Below, piece after piece: positions 51,887-60,817 of a DNA stretch of 64,000 nucleotides (positions are counted from its first letter, which is position 1; the number at the start of each line of letters is the position of its first letter). A program made the position numbers and the translations under genes. The DNA is taken from the NCBI GenBank assembly GCA_052117605.1, contig JBQKIT010000005.1; one strand, 5' to 3'. The notes below the pieces were generated by a model. It did no database searches and was not told the origin of the DNA. It was given only the letters and a program-made list of their open reading frames with translations. The stretch is from CAG-791 sp000431495 (lineage in GTDB: Bacteria > Bacillota > Clostridia > Lachnospirales > Lachnospiraceae).

Positions 51887-52900
51887 ATGGCAGAGAAGCA
51901 TTTACTGGATGATAAAACAATCCTGATCACAGGAGGTACCGGATCTTTTGGACATTGCTTCACCAAATATGTTCTGGAGCACTATCATCCGAAAAAGCTG
52001 ATTATTTATTCGAGAGATGAGTTCAAGCAGTTCCTGATGTCGAATGAATCTCCCTATAAGGAGAACGCGCAGATTATGCGCTTCTTTATCGGAGATGTCC
52101 GCGACAAGGAGAGACTGGAGCGTGCAATGGAAGGCGTGGATTACGTCATTCATGCGGCTGCGCTCAAGCAGGTTCCTGCCTGTGAATACAATCCCTCGGA
52201 GGCCATTAAGACCAATGTGCACGGTGCCATGAACATCATTGACGCGGCACTTGATCAGGGCGTGAAGAAGGTGGTTGCGCTGTCTACGGACAAGGCTGTG
52301 AACCCGGTCAATCTGTATGGCGGCACGAAGCTTGTGAGCGACAAGCTCTTTATTGCGGCAAATGCATATGCCGGCAATAAGGATGTATCCTTCTCGGTTG
52401 TCCGTTACGGAAACGTGGCAGGAAGCCGCGGGTCTGTCATTCCGTTCTTCCGCGACCTGATTGCGCACGGAGAAACCACAATGCCGATTACGGACTATCG
52501 GATGAGCCGCTTCTGGATCAGTCTGGACCAGGGCGTAGAGCTCGTGATCAAGGCGCTGGAGGAGGCAAAGGGCGGAGAAACCTTTATCTCCAAGATTCCG
52601 TCCTTCTATGTGAAGGATCTGGCGGAGGCGCTTCTCCCCGGCTGCAAGACCGTGGAGGTCGGCATTCGCCCCGGCGAAAAGCTTCACGAGGTGATGGTGA
52701 CGGCAGAGGACGCTCCGAATACGCTTGAGTTTGACAAGAACTATATCATTTATCCGCAGATCACCTACAATGACCGTCAGATTCGTGACCCCAAGGGAAA
52801 AGCTGTGGAAGACGGCTTTGTCTATTCCTCCGGAAACAACAAGGAATGGCTTACGGTGGAGCAGATTCGTGCTCTGCTGAAAACGGCAGAGGAGCACTGA
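51887..52900 (+). CDS. pseB: UDP-GlcNAc 4,6-dehydratase (inverting), PseB-like
   Basis: 337 residues. NAD(P) motif GGTGSFG (16-22) and active-site TDKAVNPVNLYGGTK (Asp135, Lys136, Tyr144, Lys148), the extended-SDR pattern of the inverting FlaA1/PseB dehydratases. It makes the 4-keto-6-deoxy-L-arabino sugar, the first step of pseudaminic acid or related bacillosamine-like sugars. pseC follows. Confidence 0.92.
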   Translation: MAEKHLLDDKTILITGGTGSFGHCFTKYVLEHYHPKKLIIYSRDEFKQFLMSNESPYKENAQIMRFFIGDVRDKERLERAMEGVDYVIHAAALKQVPACEYNPSEAIKTNVHGAMNIIDAALDQGVKKVVALSTDKAVNPVNLYGGTKLVSDKLFIAANAYAGNKDVSFSVVRYGNVAGSRGSVIPFFRDLIAHGETTMPITDYRMSRFWISLDQGVELVIKALEEAKGGETFISKIPSFYVKDLAEALLPGCKTVEVGIRPGEKLHEVMVTAEDAPNTLEFDKNYIIYPQITYNDRQIRDPKGKAVEDGFVYSSGNNKEWLTVEQIRALLKTAEEH

Positions 52901-52915
52901 TCGTTCAGGATGACA

Positions 52916-54118
52916 ATGGACCATACGAATATTCCGGCAATCGAAGGCGGCCAGCCGGTCCGCCAGACAAAATTATATTATTCCCATCAGTACATTGATC
53001 AGGCGGACATTGATGCTGCAGTTGCAGTATTAAAGAGTGACTACCTTACGACGGGACCGCACATTGAAGAATGTGAAGAAAAGCTCTGCCGTGTCACGGG
53101 GGCAAAATATGCCGTCCTCTGTTCAAATGGAACGGCGGCACTTCATATCGCGTGCATGGCAGCAGGACTGGGCGCCGGAGACGAGCTGATCACCACGCCG
53201 ATTACCTTTGCGGCATCGGCAAACTGTGCACTCTATGTCGGGGCAAGGCCTGTTTTTGCAGATATTCTTCCGGATACCTACAATCTGGATCCTGCATCGG
53301 TGGAGGAGCACATTACGCCGAATACCAAGGCAGTGGTGGCAGTCGATTTCGGCGGTCAGTCGGTGGATGAGGACGCTTTTCTGGCACTGAAGGAGAAATA
53401 CGGCTTTGTCTACATTGAAGACGGAGCGCATGTCATCGGGACCACCTACAAGGGACGGCCGAACGGCAGCATTGCCGATATGACAACACTGTCCTTCCAT
53501 GCGGTCAAGACGATCACCGGAGGAGAAGGCGGAGCGGTTGTGACGAACAGCAGGGAGTATTATGAGAAGCTCCTCCTGTACCGCACGCACGGCATCACGC
53601 GGGACCCTGCACTTATGGAGCACACGCCGGACGGACCGTGGTACTACGAGCAGATTGCGCTTGCGCCGAACTACCGTATCACGGATATGCAGGCGGCCAT
53701 TATCAGCAGTCAGCTGGACAAGCTCCCGGAGTTTGCCGCACGCAAGAAGGAAATTGTCCGCCGCTATGACGAAGCGTTCGCAAAGCTCCCGGGACTGATT
53801 CTTCAGAAAGAGACGGAAGGCTCGGATACGGTTCGTCACCTGTACCTGCTTCAGCTGAATCCGGAGCATATTTCCATTGACCGCCGGAGGTTCTTCGATG
53901 CAATGACTGCAGAGAATATCATCTGCAACGTGCATTACATTCCGGTTTATACCTTCCCCTATTATGAAAAGCTCGGATATCCGAAGGGCCTTTGTCCGAA
54001 GGCAGAGCTTTTGTACTCGCGCATGCTGACCATTCCGCTCTATTATGCGATGAGCGATCAGGATGTGGAGGATGTGATTGTGGCAGTGACAAGGATTGCC
54101 GGGTATTACAGAGTCTGA
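52916..54118 (+). CDS. pseC: UDP-4-keto-sugar aminotransferase, PseC-like
   Basis: 400 residues from ATG 52916 (ATG 52910 possible). DegT/DnrJ/EryC1 aminotransferase fold: AVLCSNGTAALHIA, VDFGGQSVDEDAF, EDGAHVIGT and the PLP lysine in FHAVKTITGGEGG (near 197). It aminates the PseB product at C4 to a beta-L-altrosamine sugar. The later pse genes (pseH, pseG, pseI) are not in the window, so the sugar may be used as such. Confidence 0.92.
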   Translation: MDHTNIPAIEGGQPVRQTKLYYSHQYIDQADIDAAVAVLKSDYLTTGPHIEECEEKLCRVTGAKYAVLCSNGTAALHIACMAAGLGAGDELITTPITFAASANCALYVGARPVFADILPDTYNLDPASVEEHITPNTKAVVAVDFGGQSVDEDAFLALKEKYGFVYIEDGAHVIGTTYKGRPNGSIADMTTLSFHAVKTITGGEGGAVVTNSREYYEKLLLYRTHGITRDPALMEHTPDGPWYYEQIALAPNYRITDMQAAIISSQLDKLPEFAARKKEIVRRYDEAFAKLPGLILQKETEGSDTVRHLYLLQLNPEHISIDRRRFFDAMTAENIICNVHYIPVYTFPYYEKLGYPKGLCPKAELLYSRMLTIPLYYAMSDQDVEDVIVAVTRIAGYYRV

Positions 54119-54182
54119 GTGAGGCTGCAGCATGGAGATGGCAGGAATTGAGAATACAGCTGCATATCATGAAAAAGAAAAG

Positions 54183-54216
54183 AGCCGGCCGGGGGAATCC
54201 TCCCGACCGGCTTTCT
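54183..54216 (+). terminator. Hairpin between pseC and the glycosyltransferase
   Basis: An 11-bp stem with one mismatch (54183-54193 with 54202-54212), then TTTCT. It argues that the glycosyltransferase starts downstream of 54216. Confidence 0.65.
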
Positions 54217-54260
54217 GTACCAATTCGCCCGGGAGGGCGCCCGCAAAGGTGGATGGAAAA

Positions 54261-55349
54261 GTGCCTGTAAAGCGGACGGATGCGGTGATGAATGAGGAGT
54301 CAGCAGCAGGCTGCTGCAGGCTGTCCGTGATTGTTCCCGTCTTTAACATGGCTTCGGAGGACCGGCTGTCCTTCTGCATGGGCAGCCTTCTGCAGCAGAC
54401 GATTTCGGATTATGAAATTCTTGCCGTGGATGACTGCAGCACAGATTCTTCACTGGAGATTTTGCGGAAGCTGGAGAAACAGCATCCGGACAGGGTCCGC
54501 GTGATTGCGAGCGACCGGAATCGCCATCAGGGAGGAGCCAAGAACCTAGGTATTGCCAGAGCAAAGGGCGAATGGATTGCATTTATTGACGCGGACGACT
54601 GGGTGGTGCCCGATTATTTTGACCGGCTTCTGAAAAAGGCGGAGGAGACCGGAGCGGACTGCGTTGGAACGGATTACTGCATTGTTCACGGGCATACGAT
54701 GACACCGGGGCCGGTGGTTGCGAACAGCAGTATGGAACAAACCGGCGTTCTGGATGATGAAAAGAGGCGTCTCCTGATTCTGGATTCCGGCTCCCTGTGT
54801 GTGAAGATTTACCGAAGAGAAATTGTTGCGGACTGTCCGTCCCGTTTTCCGGAGGACATCTTCTACGAGGACAACGCATTGGCGAACACCTGGATTATGC
54901 GAATGAAGCATTTCGAGTATGTTCCCGGGCCGCTATACTACTATTACCAGCATGAAGACTCTACGGTTCATACGGTGACAAAAAGGCGGCTGGAGGATCG
55001 CCTGACGGCGGGCCGCATGATGATTTCGGAAGCAGAGCGCTACGGCTTTCTGGAGAAGTTCCGTCCGGAAATCGAGTACTCCTTCACCGTTCTTTTCTAC
55101 AAAAACACACTCTTTTCGGCGCTTCAGGGAATGAAGGAAAAGGGAGTATACTCCTTTGTGACCGGGATCGCGGAGGAAATGAGGCGTACCTTCCCGGATT
55201 TTCAGAGCAACCCGTATTATCTTGAGAGAACAAACGAGGAAGAGAAGAAGCTGATGAGGCTTCAGATGGAAAGCCCAATCCGGTTCTATGTGTACTACCG
55301 GATGCTGTGGACGTATCGCAGAATCCGTTATAGGAAAACGCTGCAGTGA
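54261..55349 (+). CDS. Family 2 glycosyltransferase
   Basis: 362 residues from GTG 54261, with AAGGTGG 8 nt upstream; ATG 54288 is the alternative. GT-A fold with LSVIVPVFN, DYEILAVDDCSTDSS, GGAKNLGIARAKGEW and the metal-binding FIDADDW. It is predicted to be cytoplasmic. Its closeness to pseB-pseC suggests that it transfers a derived sugar to a surface polymer or flagellin; this is inferred. Confidence 0.85.
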   Translation: MPVKRTDAVMNEESAAGCCRLSVIVPVFNMASEDRLSFCMGSLLQQTISDYEILAVDDCSTDSSLEILRKLEKQHPDRVRVIASDRNRHQGGAKNLGIARAKGEWIAFIDADDWVVPDYFDRLLKKAEETGADCVGTDYCIVHGHTMTPGPVVANSSMEQTGVLDDEKRRLLILDSGSLCVKIYRREIVADCPSRFPEDIFYEDNALANTWIMRMKHFEYVPGPLYYYYQHEDSTVHTVTKRRLEDRLTAGRMMISEAERYGFLEKFRPEIEYSFTVLFYKNTLFSALQGMKEKGVYSFVTGIAEEMRRTFPDFQSNPYYLERTNEEEKKLMRLQMESPIRFYVYYRMLWTYRRIRYRKTLQ

Positions 55350-55375
55350 GCAGAACAGCAAGAGGAGGAGAAACT

Positions 55376-57043
55376 ATGACAGACATTGAAATTGCAAGAA
55401 ACGCGGAAATCCGGCCCATCCGGGAAATCGCAAAGGCACTTGGAATGGACGAGGATGATCTGGAATTCTATGGAAAATATAAAGCAAAGATCTCCGAAGA
55501 GTATCTGCAGAAAATTCAGGATCGTCCCGATGGAAAGCTGGTTCTTGTCACTGCGATCAATCCGACCCCGGCTGGAGAGGGAAAGACGACCATTTCCATT
55601 GGTCTTGCAGATGCGCTCTCCCGCCTTGGAAAGAAGACAGTGGCGGCTCTCCGCGAGCCCTCACTCGGACCGTGCTTCGGTGTAAAGGGCGGAGCAGCCG
55701 GCGGCGGATATGCTCAGGTCATTCCCATGGAGGACCTGAATCTGCATTTTACCGGGGATTTCCATGCGATCACCTCTGCCAACAACCTGCTTGCGGCAGC
55801 GATCGACAATCATCTTCATTTCGGAAATGCACTCCGCATGGATCCGACGAGAATCGTCTGGAAGCGCTGCATGGATATGAATGACCGGTCTCTTCGGAAT
55901 ATCACGATCGGCCTTGGCGGCAAGCTCAACGGACCGGTTCGCGAGGATCATTTCGTCATTACCGCAGCATCGGAGATCATGGCGGTCCTCTGTCTTGCTT
56001 CCGACATGGAGGATCTGCGTGAGCGGCTTTCGAGAATGGTGGTTGCCTACAACTATGACAATGAGCCGGTGACGGCAGGAGAGCTGAAGGTTGTGGGTTC
56101 TATGCTGGCACTGTTAAAGGACGCGATGCAGCCGAATCTGATGCAGACTCTGGAGCATACGCCGGTTCTGGTTCACGGTGGTCCCTTTGCAAACATTGCG
56201 CATGGCTGCAACTCGGTTCGCGCAACCAGAGCAGCTCTGAAGCTTGGTGACGTTGTTGTGACGGAGGCAGGCTTTGGCGCTGACCTCGGAGCAGAGAAAT
56301 TCCTGGATATCAAGTGCAGGGCAGCAGGTCTTACACCGGATGCCGCAGTCATTGTCGCAACGGTACAGGCACTGAAATACAACGGCGGTGTGCCGAAGGC
56401 AGAGCTCAAGGCGGAGAATCTGGAGGCACTGCGGAAGGGACTTGTCAATCTTGGCAAGCACATCGAAAACCTGCAGAAGTTCGGCGTACCCGCAGTGGTT
56501 GCGATCAACGCCTTTGTTTCGGACACCGAAGCAGAGCATCAGATGATCGAAAACTTCTGCAAGGAGCATGACTGTGAGTTTGCCCTGGCAACGGTCTGGG
56601 CAGACGGCGGAGCCGGCGGACAGGCACTTGCGGAAAAGGTTCTTGCGACCATAGAGAAGAAGCCCACTCAGTATCATCCGCTGTATGAGCTGGAGCAGTC
56701 CCTTACGGGTAAAATTGAGACCGTTGCGAGAGAAATCTACGGTGCGGACGGAGTGGAGTATGCTCCTGCAGCCCGAAAGGCACTGACCAATCTTGAAAAG
56801 CTTGGCTTCGGAAATCTCCCCATCTGCGTTGCGAAGACGCAGTATTCGCTTTCCGATGATCAGCATAAACTCGGGCGCCCCGAGAACTTCACGATCACGG
56901 TTCGTGATGCCTACGTCAGCGCCGGTGCAGGCTTTGTGGTTGTGCTGACCGGTGAAATCATTCAGATGCCGGGACTTCCCAGAGTTCCTGCAGCGGAGAA
57001 CATTGATGTGAATGCAGACGGTGTGATTGACGGACTGTTCTGA
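55376..57043 (+). CDS. fhs: Formate-tetrahydrofolate ligase
   Basis: 555 residues from ATG 55376, with AGGAGG upstream. The P-loop-like PTPAGEGKTT is at 63-72; LREPSLGPCFGVKGGAAGGGYAQV and VEYAPAARKAL... are family features. It makes 10-formyl-THF from formate, THF and ATP, used in one-carbon metabolism and in the Wood-Ljungdahl methyl branch; a purine role is enough here, since no other acetogenesis genes are visible. Confidence 0.97.
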   Translation: MTDIEIARNAEIRPIREIAKALGMDEDDLEFYGKYKAKISEEYLQKIQDRPDGKLVLVTAINPTPAGEGKTTISIGLADALSRLGKKTVAALREPSLGPCFGVKGGAAGGGYAQVIPMEDLNLHFTGDFHAITSANNLLAAAIDNHLHFGNALRMDPTRIVWKRCMDMNDRSLRNITIGLGGKLNGPVREDHFVITAASEIMAVLCLASDMEDLRERLSRMVVAYNYDNEPVTAGELKVVGSMLALLKDAMQPNLMQTLEHTPVLVHGGPFANIAHGCNSVRATRAALKLGDVVVTEAGFGADLGAEKFLDIKCRAAGLTPDAAVIVATVQALKYNGGVPKAELKAENLEALRKGLVNLGKHIENLQKFGVPAVVAINAFVSDTEAEHQMIENFCKEHDCEFALATVWADGGAGGQALAEKVLATIEKKPTQYHPLYELEQSLTGKIETVAREIYGADGVEYAPAARKALTNLEKLGFGNLPICVAKTQYSLSDDQHKLGRPENFTITVRDAYVSAGAGFVVVLTGEIIQMPGLPRVPAAENIDVNADGVIDGLF

Positions 57044-57117
57044 ACACAGAACGATGCGGAGAGCAGCATGATATTAAGAACAACGCGGCACGATATTTAG
57101 AACAGTGCGAAAAATAA

Positions 57118-57161
57118 GCCCGGAACGTTTTTGACTTGAGCAAGACGTTCCGGGCGTTTTT
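57118..57161 (+). terminator. Terminator after fhs
   Basis: An 11-bp stem (57118-57128 with 57145-57155), then G and T5. Confidence 0.85.
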
Positions 57162-57191
57162 GCGTTTTGAAGATCAGATGCGAGGCGAGCC

Positions 57192-57251
57192 GTTAATCGG
57201 GCTGTGGATCAGGCTGCGGATCAGGCCACGAGTCAGGATGTTGATCAGGAT
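57192..57251 (-). repeat. Five 12-bp degenerate tandem repeats at the tetR 3' end
   Basis: Units at 57240-57251, 57228-57239, 57216-57227, 57204-57215 and 57192-57203, pattern on the minus strand near ATCCTGATCAAC. The first contains the tetR stop codon TGA. Confidence 0.7.
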
Positions 57252-57922
57252 GCGGGCTTTTCCTGCGAGCGCATGATGGCGCGAACAGCGGTGAGAATCT
57301 CCGGCTTGATCTTATCGAACGGCATCGGCTCTCCATCGATGACGGCGCTGTAGCAGGTGGAGCCGATGAATTCGACGATCATGTAGAGAAGAACCTCCGG
57401 GTTCCGGTACTTGACGGCGGATTCGGAAAAATAAGCCTGCAGGCGGTCCACAAAGCTTGTGTTCCTGCAGTCCGGAGCATCCAGGGTGGAGACGTCACGC
57501 TTCAGAAATGCCCAGCTGAGATTCTTCGTGATGAATTTCAGGAGAACCTTGTCCTCGGAGAGCTGAGTCAGAATACTATCAGAGAAAAAGACAACCTTGT
57601 CCTCCAGTGTATCGAGTCTGGCAGAACCGGTGCGGGCCGCCTCGGAAAGAGCTTCATAGGCGTTCTCCAGAATCAGTTCGGCCTTGTGGCGAACCAGACG
57701 GTCACGCAGGTCGTATTTGTCCTTGAAATACAGATAAAAGGTGCCCTTGGCAACCCCTGCTTTTTCCACGATGTCGGAGATGGTGGTATCGGTGATGCCC
57801 TTCTGCGTAAAGAGCTCAAAGGCGTTGTTCAGAAGTGATTCACGCTTCCTGCGCTTATTCTGGCTGGCCTTTCCCTCTGGCGGTACGTTCATACTCCATT
57901 TATCCTTCCGTGTGGTATTCAT
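57245..57922 (-). CDS. TetR-family regulator
   Basis: 225 residues from ATG 57922 with AAAGGA upstream. The helix-turn-helix is at about 30-75 (LFTQKGITDTTISDIVEKAGVAKGTFYLYFKDKYDL). The C-terminal ligand-binding half has no recognisable subfamily. It reads away from the SPFH gene, with the 52-bp repeats between them. Confidence 0.9.
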   Translation of the reverse strand: MNTTRKDKWSMNVPPEGKASQNKRRKRESLLNNAFELFTQKGITDTTISDIVEKAGVAKGTFYLYFKDKYDLRDRLVRHKAELILENAYEALSEAARTGSARLDTLEDKVVFFSDSILTQLSEDKVLLKFITKNLSWAFLKRDVSTLDAPDCRNTSFVDRLQAYFSESAVKYRNPEVLLYMIVEFIGSTCYSAVIDGEPMPFDKIKPEILTAVRAIMRSQEKPAS

Positions 57923-57969
57923 CGGAAATCCTTTCTGGCTTGTTGGTCTGTAACAGATCTGTATTTATG

Positions 57970-57999
57970 ATTATAGCCGTTTGGAGAGTGGCAGAACAA
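57970..57999 (-). promoter_or_regulatory. Promoter of the TetR gene
   Basis: On the minus strand TTGTTC (57999-57994), 18-nt spacer, consensus TATAAT (57975-57970). Confidence 0.65.
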
Positions 58000-58038
58000 G
58001 AGCAAAACGGAGAAATATTGACCGAAAGTCATGTATTA

Positions 58039-58350
58039 CGAATAGAAATGATCTCTATTGATGGAAATAATCCCTGACAGAACATTCCTGCGAATAGAGA
58101 TGATTTCTGCCGATGAGAATAATCTCTGACAGGAAATTCTTGCAGATAGAGATGATTTCTGCCGATGAGAATAATCTCTGGCAGGAAATTATTGCGAACA
58201 GAGATGATTTCTGCCGATGAAAATAATCCCTGACAGGAAATTTTTGCGGATAGAGATGATTTCTCCTGATGAAAATAATCTCTGGCAGGAAGTTTTTGCG
58301 AATAGAGATGATCTCTACTGATGAAAATAATCCCGGGCTGAAAATTCTGC
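58039..58350. repeat. Six 52-bp tandem repeats, each a hairpin
   Basis: Units 58039-58090, 58091-58142, 58143-58194, 58195-58246, 58247-58298 and 58299-58350 have exactly the same length and mostly share a sequence near CGAATAGAGATGATTTCTG. Each has a 10-bp dyad (AGAGATGATT / AATAATCTCT, one mismatch in the middle copies). The first and last copies are the most divergent. 52 is not a multiple of three, so they do not encode a repeated peptide. There are no unique spacers, so this is not CRISPR. Confidence 0.92.
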
Positions 58351-58433
58351 CCAACAAGGATGCACCTTCCCTCATCAAGAGCAAGTGCTTAAAAATCTGG
58401 CAGCAAAGATATGGCAGCTGCTTTCGCACTATC

Positions 58434-58472
58434 TTGACAGAACAATTTCAAAGTGATATCACTATGATATCA
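58434..58472 (+). promoter_or_regulatory. SPFH promoter with palindromic operator
   Basis: TTGACA (58434-58439), 17-nt spacer, TATCAC (58457-58462). The perfect palindrome GTGATATCAC (58453-58462) covers the -10, and TGATATCA recurs at 58465-58472. Confidence 0.5.
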
Positions 58473-58552
58473 GATATGAGCCGGCTCAATGAAAGACCCG
58501 CAGATCTGAAGGCGTCCGGAGAAGGTCCGGCATTTCTCGAAGGAGGTATTCC

Positions 58553-59581
58553 ATGGAAGAGAAGCTTTTGAAAACAAAGAAAAACGGGATGGCAGTTTTG
58601 CTCCTTGTCATCGCGGCAATTGCGGCAGATTTTGCGCTGGTGATTTTGTCCTGTACCATCTGGGGAACCGCTGAGCATCCCTTTCTGCCCTTGTTCATTC
58701 CGACACTGATACTGCTGTGTGTCAGCTGGATCCTGTTCCTTGGCTTCAAGGTTCTGAAGCCTCAGGAGGCACTGGTGCTCACCCTGTTCGGCGAGTACAT
58801 CGGAACCATTCGCGAGCCCGGCTTTTATTTCGTCAATCCGTTCTGCGTGGCGGTCAATCCGGCAGCGAAGACAAGACTTGGACAGAGCGGCGACGTTGAT
58901 GGGGGAGACACATCGAGACGGATTCTCATTGCGGCAGGAGCTGCCAATCAGCAGAATGAAACCGTGAGCAAGAAGATTTCCATGAAGGCGATGACTCTCA
59001 GCAATGCAAGGCAGAAGGTCAATGATGTGCTGGGAAATCCGGTGGAGATCGGCGTTGCTGTCATCTGGAGGGTGAAGGATACGGCGGCTGCGGTTTTCAA
59101 TGTCGACAATTATAAGGAATATCTGTCCCTTCAGTGTGACTCTGCGGTGCGCGATATCGTAAAGATCTATCCTTACGATGTGGCTCCGGGGGTGGATACC
59201 ACGGGAGACGGACATGCGGACGATGGAAGCCTTCGCGGCTCCACAACCGTTGTTGCCGGTCGGATTCGTGATATGATTCAGGAGAAGGTACAGGAAGCGG
59301 GACTTGAGATCATCGAAGCCAGAATCACCTATCTGGCCTATGCACCGGAGATTGCAGCGGTGATGCTTCAGAGACAGCAGGCATCTGCAGTGATCGATGC
59401 AAGAAAGATGATTGTTGACGGTGCGGTCGGCATGGTGGAAATGGCACTGGAACGACTGAAGGAGAACGGAACCATTGACCTGGATGAGGAACGGAAGGCG
59501 GCCATGGTGTCCAACCTCCTGGTTGTTCTCTGCGGCAATCACGATGCACAGCCTGTTGTGAATTCCGGAAGCCTGTATTGA
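58553..59581 (+). CDS. SPFH/Band 7 domain membrane protein
   Basis: 342 residues from ATG 58553 with AAGGAGGT upstream. Two membrane segments (about 13-34 and 46-66) precede a Band 7 domain (about 68-330) with VLTLFGEYIGTIREPGFYFVN and LEIIEARITYLAYAPEIA. Such proteins form membrane microdomains; this subtype commonly pairs with a small ribbon-helix-helix protein, found here 72 bp downstream. The physiological role is not known. Confidence 0.9.
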   Translation: MEEKLLKTKKNGMAVLLLVIAAIAADFALVILSCTIWGTAEHPFLPLFIPTLILLCVSWILFLGFKVLKPQEALVLTLFGEYIGTIREPGFYFVNPFCVAVNPAAKTRLGQSGDVDGGDTSRRILIAAGAANQQNETVSKKISMKAMTLSNARQKVNDVLGNPVEIGVAVIWRVKDTAAAVFNVDNYKEYLSLQCDSAVRDIVKIYPYDVAPGVDTTGDGHADDGSLRGSTTVVAGRIRDMIQEKVQEAGLEIIEARITYLAYAPEIAAVMLQRQQASAVIDARKMIVDGAVGMVEMALERLKENGTIDLDEERKAAMVSNLLVVLCGNHDAQPVVNSGSLY

Positions 59582-59653
59582 GAAGACTGAATGCAGGAAA
59601 ATTCGGAATGCAAGTAAGAAAGACGCAGAGAAACTGCGGCAAAGGAATCTGGA

Positions 59654-59848
59654 ATGGCAAAGAAGCAGGTGCCACTGCGGCTCAATGAGAAACTGTATGA
59701 TGCGATTGCAGCGTGGGCGGAGGACGACTTTCGCTCCGTGAACGGGCAGATTGAATATCTGCTTACGGAGTGTGTGAAGCAGCGCAAGAAGGACGGAAAA
59801 TATGTCTCGCAGCATCTGGATGAGCCGCCGGAGCTGGATATTCACTGA
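59654..59848 (+). CDS. Arc-type ribbon-helix-helix protein
   Basis: 64 residues. KQVPLRLNEKLYDAIAAWAEDDFRSVNGQIEYLL has the beta-strand (KKQVPLRL) and two helices of an RHH DNA-binding protein. AAAGGA lies 9 nt upstream. It follows the SPFH gene and is probably cotranscribed; it could bind the palindromes at 58453-58472, but this is inferred. Confidence 0.8.
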   Translation: MAKKQVPLRLNEKLYDAIAAWAEDDFRSVNGQIEYLLTECVKQRKKDGKYVSQHLDEPPELDIH

Positions 59849-59909
59849 TCAGCCCTGCACGGTCATGTGGATATCCGGCAGGAAAGCACGAAAACGGTAA
59901 GGGGACAAA

Positions 59910-60677
59910 TCAGGGGAAAGGCAGGAGAAGCTTTTTCAGGAAGAATAGAACCAGAAAGTGAAGCGGATAAATGACATAATACCATTTATGACCTCTATGA
60001 CCTGAAAGGTACTGCGGATTCAAAAAGAAAAGTAATGGAACAATTAACCAGACATCCCACATGCCGCCCCAGGCTGCGCCGCTTTGTATGAAAAGCAATG
60101 CGGCAGAAAAAGAAATGCCAAGCCACCAGAACAAATTCCTCTTCTGGAACAGATAAAGGGTTGCAATCATTAAAATACCACCCGGTCCCCCGTCACAAGG
60201 AATTGCAAGTGTCATAGCGGAGCCAATTATGATAAGTGCTTTCAAGGGAATGAATTGGCCGTTTGGGTGAAAAGAAAACTTATATAGCAACGTGAGCATA
60301 CCTAATCCGATGAACAAGGAGAAACCCACATTCTGAAGGGACGGATCGAAAACACTGTCAGTGAATGCCAGGTCAAACGGTATTTCAGAAATAAGAGCAA
60401 AGCCAAGAAGACGTAAGTGATATTTCAGAAGATCATGTGAATGCAGGAACCCTTCTACGAGCATATAAGCGAAAGAAGGAAAGGCAAAACGCCCAATGAG
60501 CCTTCCAACGTTATATGCGATCTGGAGACCTGCTGCCTTTGGGGGCAGCAGGTCTCCCATCATATCGACATTTCCAATCATGCGTGAAGACACATATATC
60601 GGATGGATCAGGATAACTGCGATATGATCAATAAACATGGAAATGTAAGCCAAAAATTTCAGCGTTGATGTTTTCAT
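59910..60677 (-). CDS. TraX-family membrane protein
   Basis: 255 residues with about eight predicted membrane segments. LKFLAYISMFIDHIAVI near the start and PSFAYMLVEGFLHSHD are the TraX/acyltransferase-3-like pattern; the tail YPLHFLVLFFLKKLL is typical. TraX acetylates F-pilin in plasmid F, but bacterial chromosomal homologues have no known role. The base composition is more A+T-rich than the preceding 59 kb, suggesting transfer. Confidence 0.85.
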   Translation of the reverse strand: MKTSTLKFLAYISMFIDHIAVILIHPIYVSSRMIGNVDMMGDLLPPKAAGLQIAYNVGRLIGRFAFPSFAYMLVEGFLHSHDLLKYHLRLLGFALISEIPFDLAFTDSVFDPSLQNVGFSLFIGLGMLTLLYKFSFHPNGQFIPLKALIIIGSAMTLAIPCDGGPGGILMIATLYLFQKRNLFWWLGISFSAALLFIQSGAAWGGMWDVWLIVPLLFFLNPQYLSGHRGHKWYYVIYPLHFLVLFFLKKLLLPFP

Positions 60678-60817
60678 AAGAAAAGCCCATTATCCCTCCT
60701 GAATGTGGTGCCATGTGAATAGAACTGACAATGCTGTCGTATTCAAGAGTAAAGGAGATCTGTGGGAAAAGCTAACAACGCTCCGTTTAGTTGAGAAAAA
60801 AGCTGACTTCTGGATGA

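Noticed and set aside
55376..57043. Wood-Ljungdahl cluster
   Set aside because: Only formate-THF ligase is present, and the enzyme is also used for purine and formyl-Met synthesis, so acetogenesis is not supported.
58039..58350. CRISPR array
   Set aside because: The repeats are directly adjacent, imperfect, and without unique spacers; no cas genes are nearby.
58055..58429. 124-codon minus-strand frame through the 52-bp repeats
   Set aside because: The repeat period is not a multiple of three, so the peptide repeat is shifted in each unit; there is no ribosome site.
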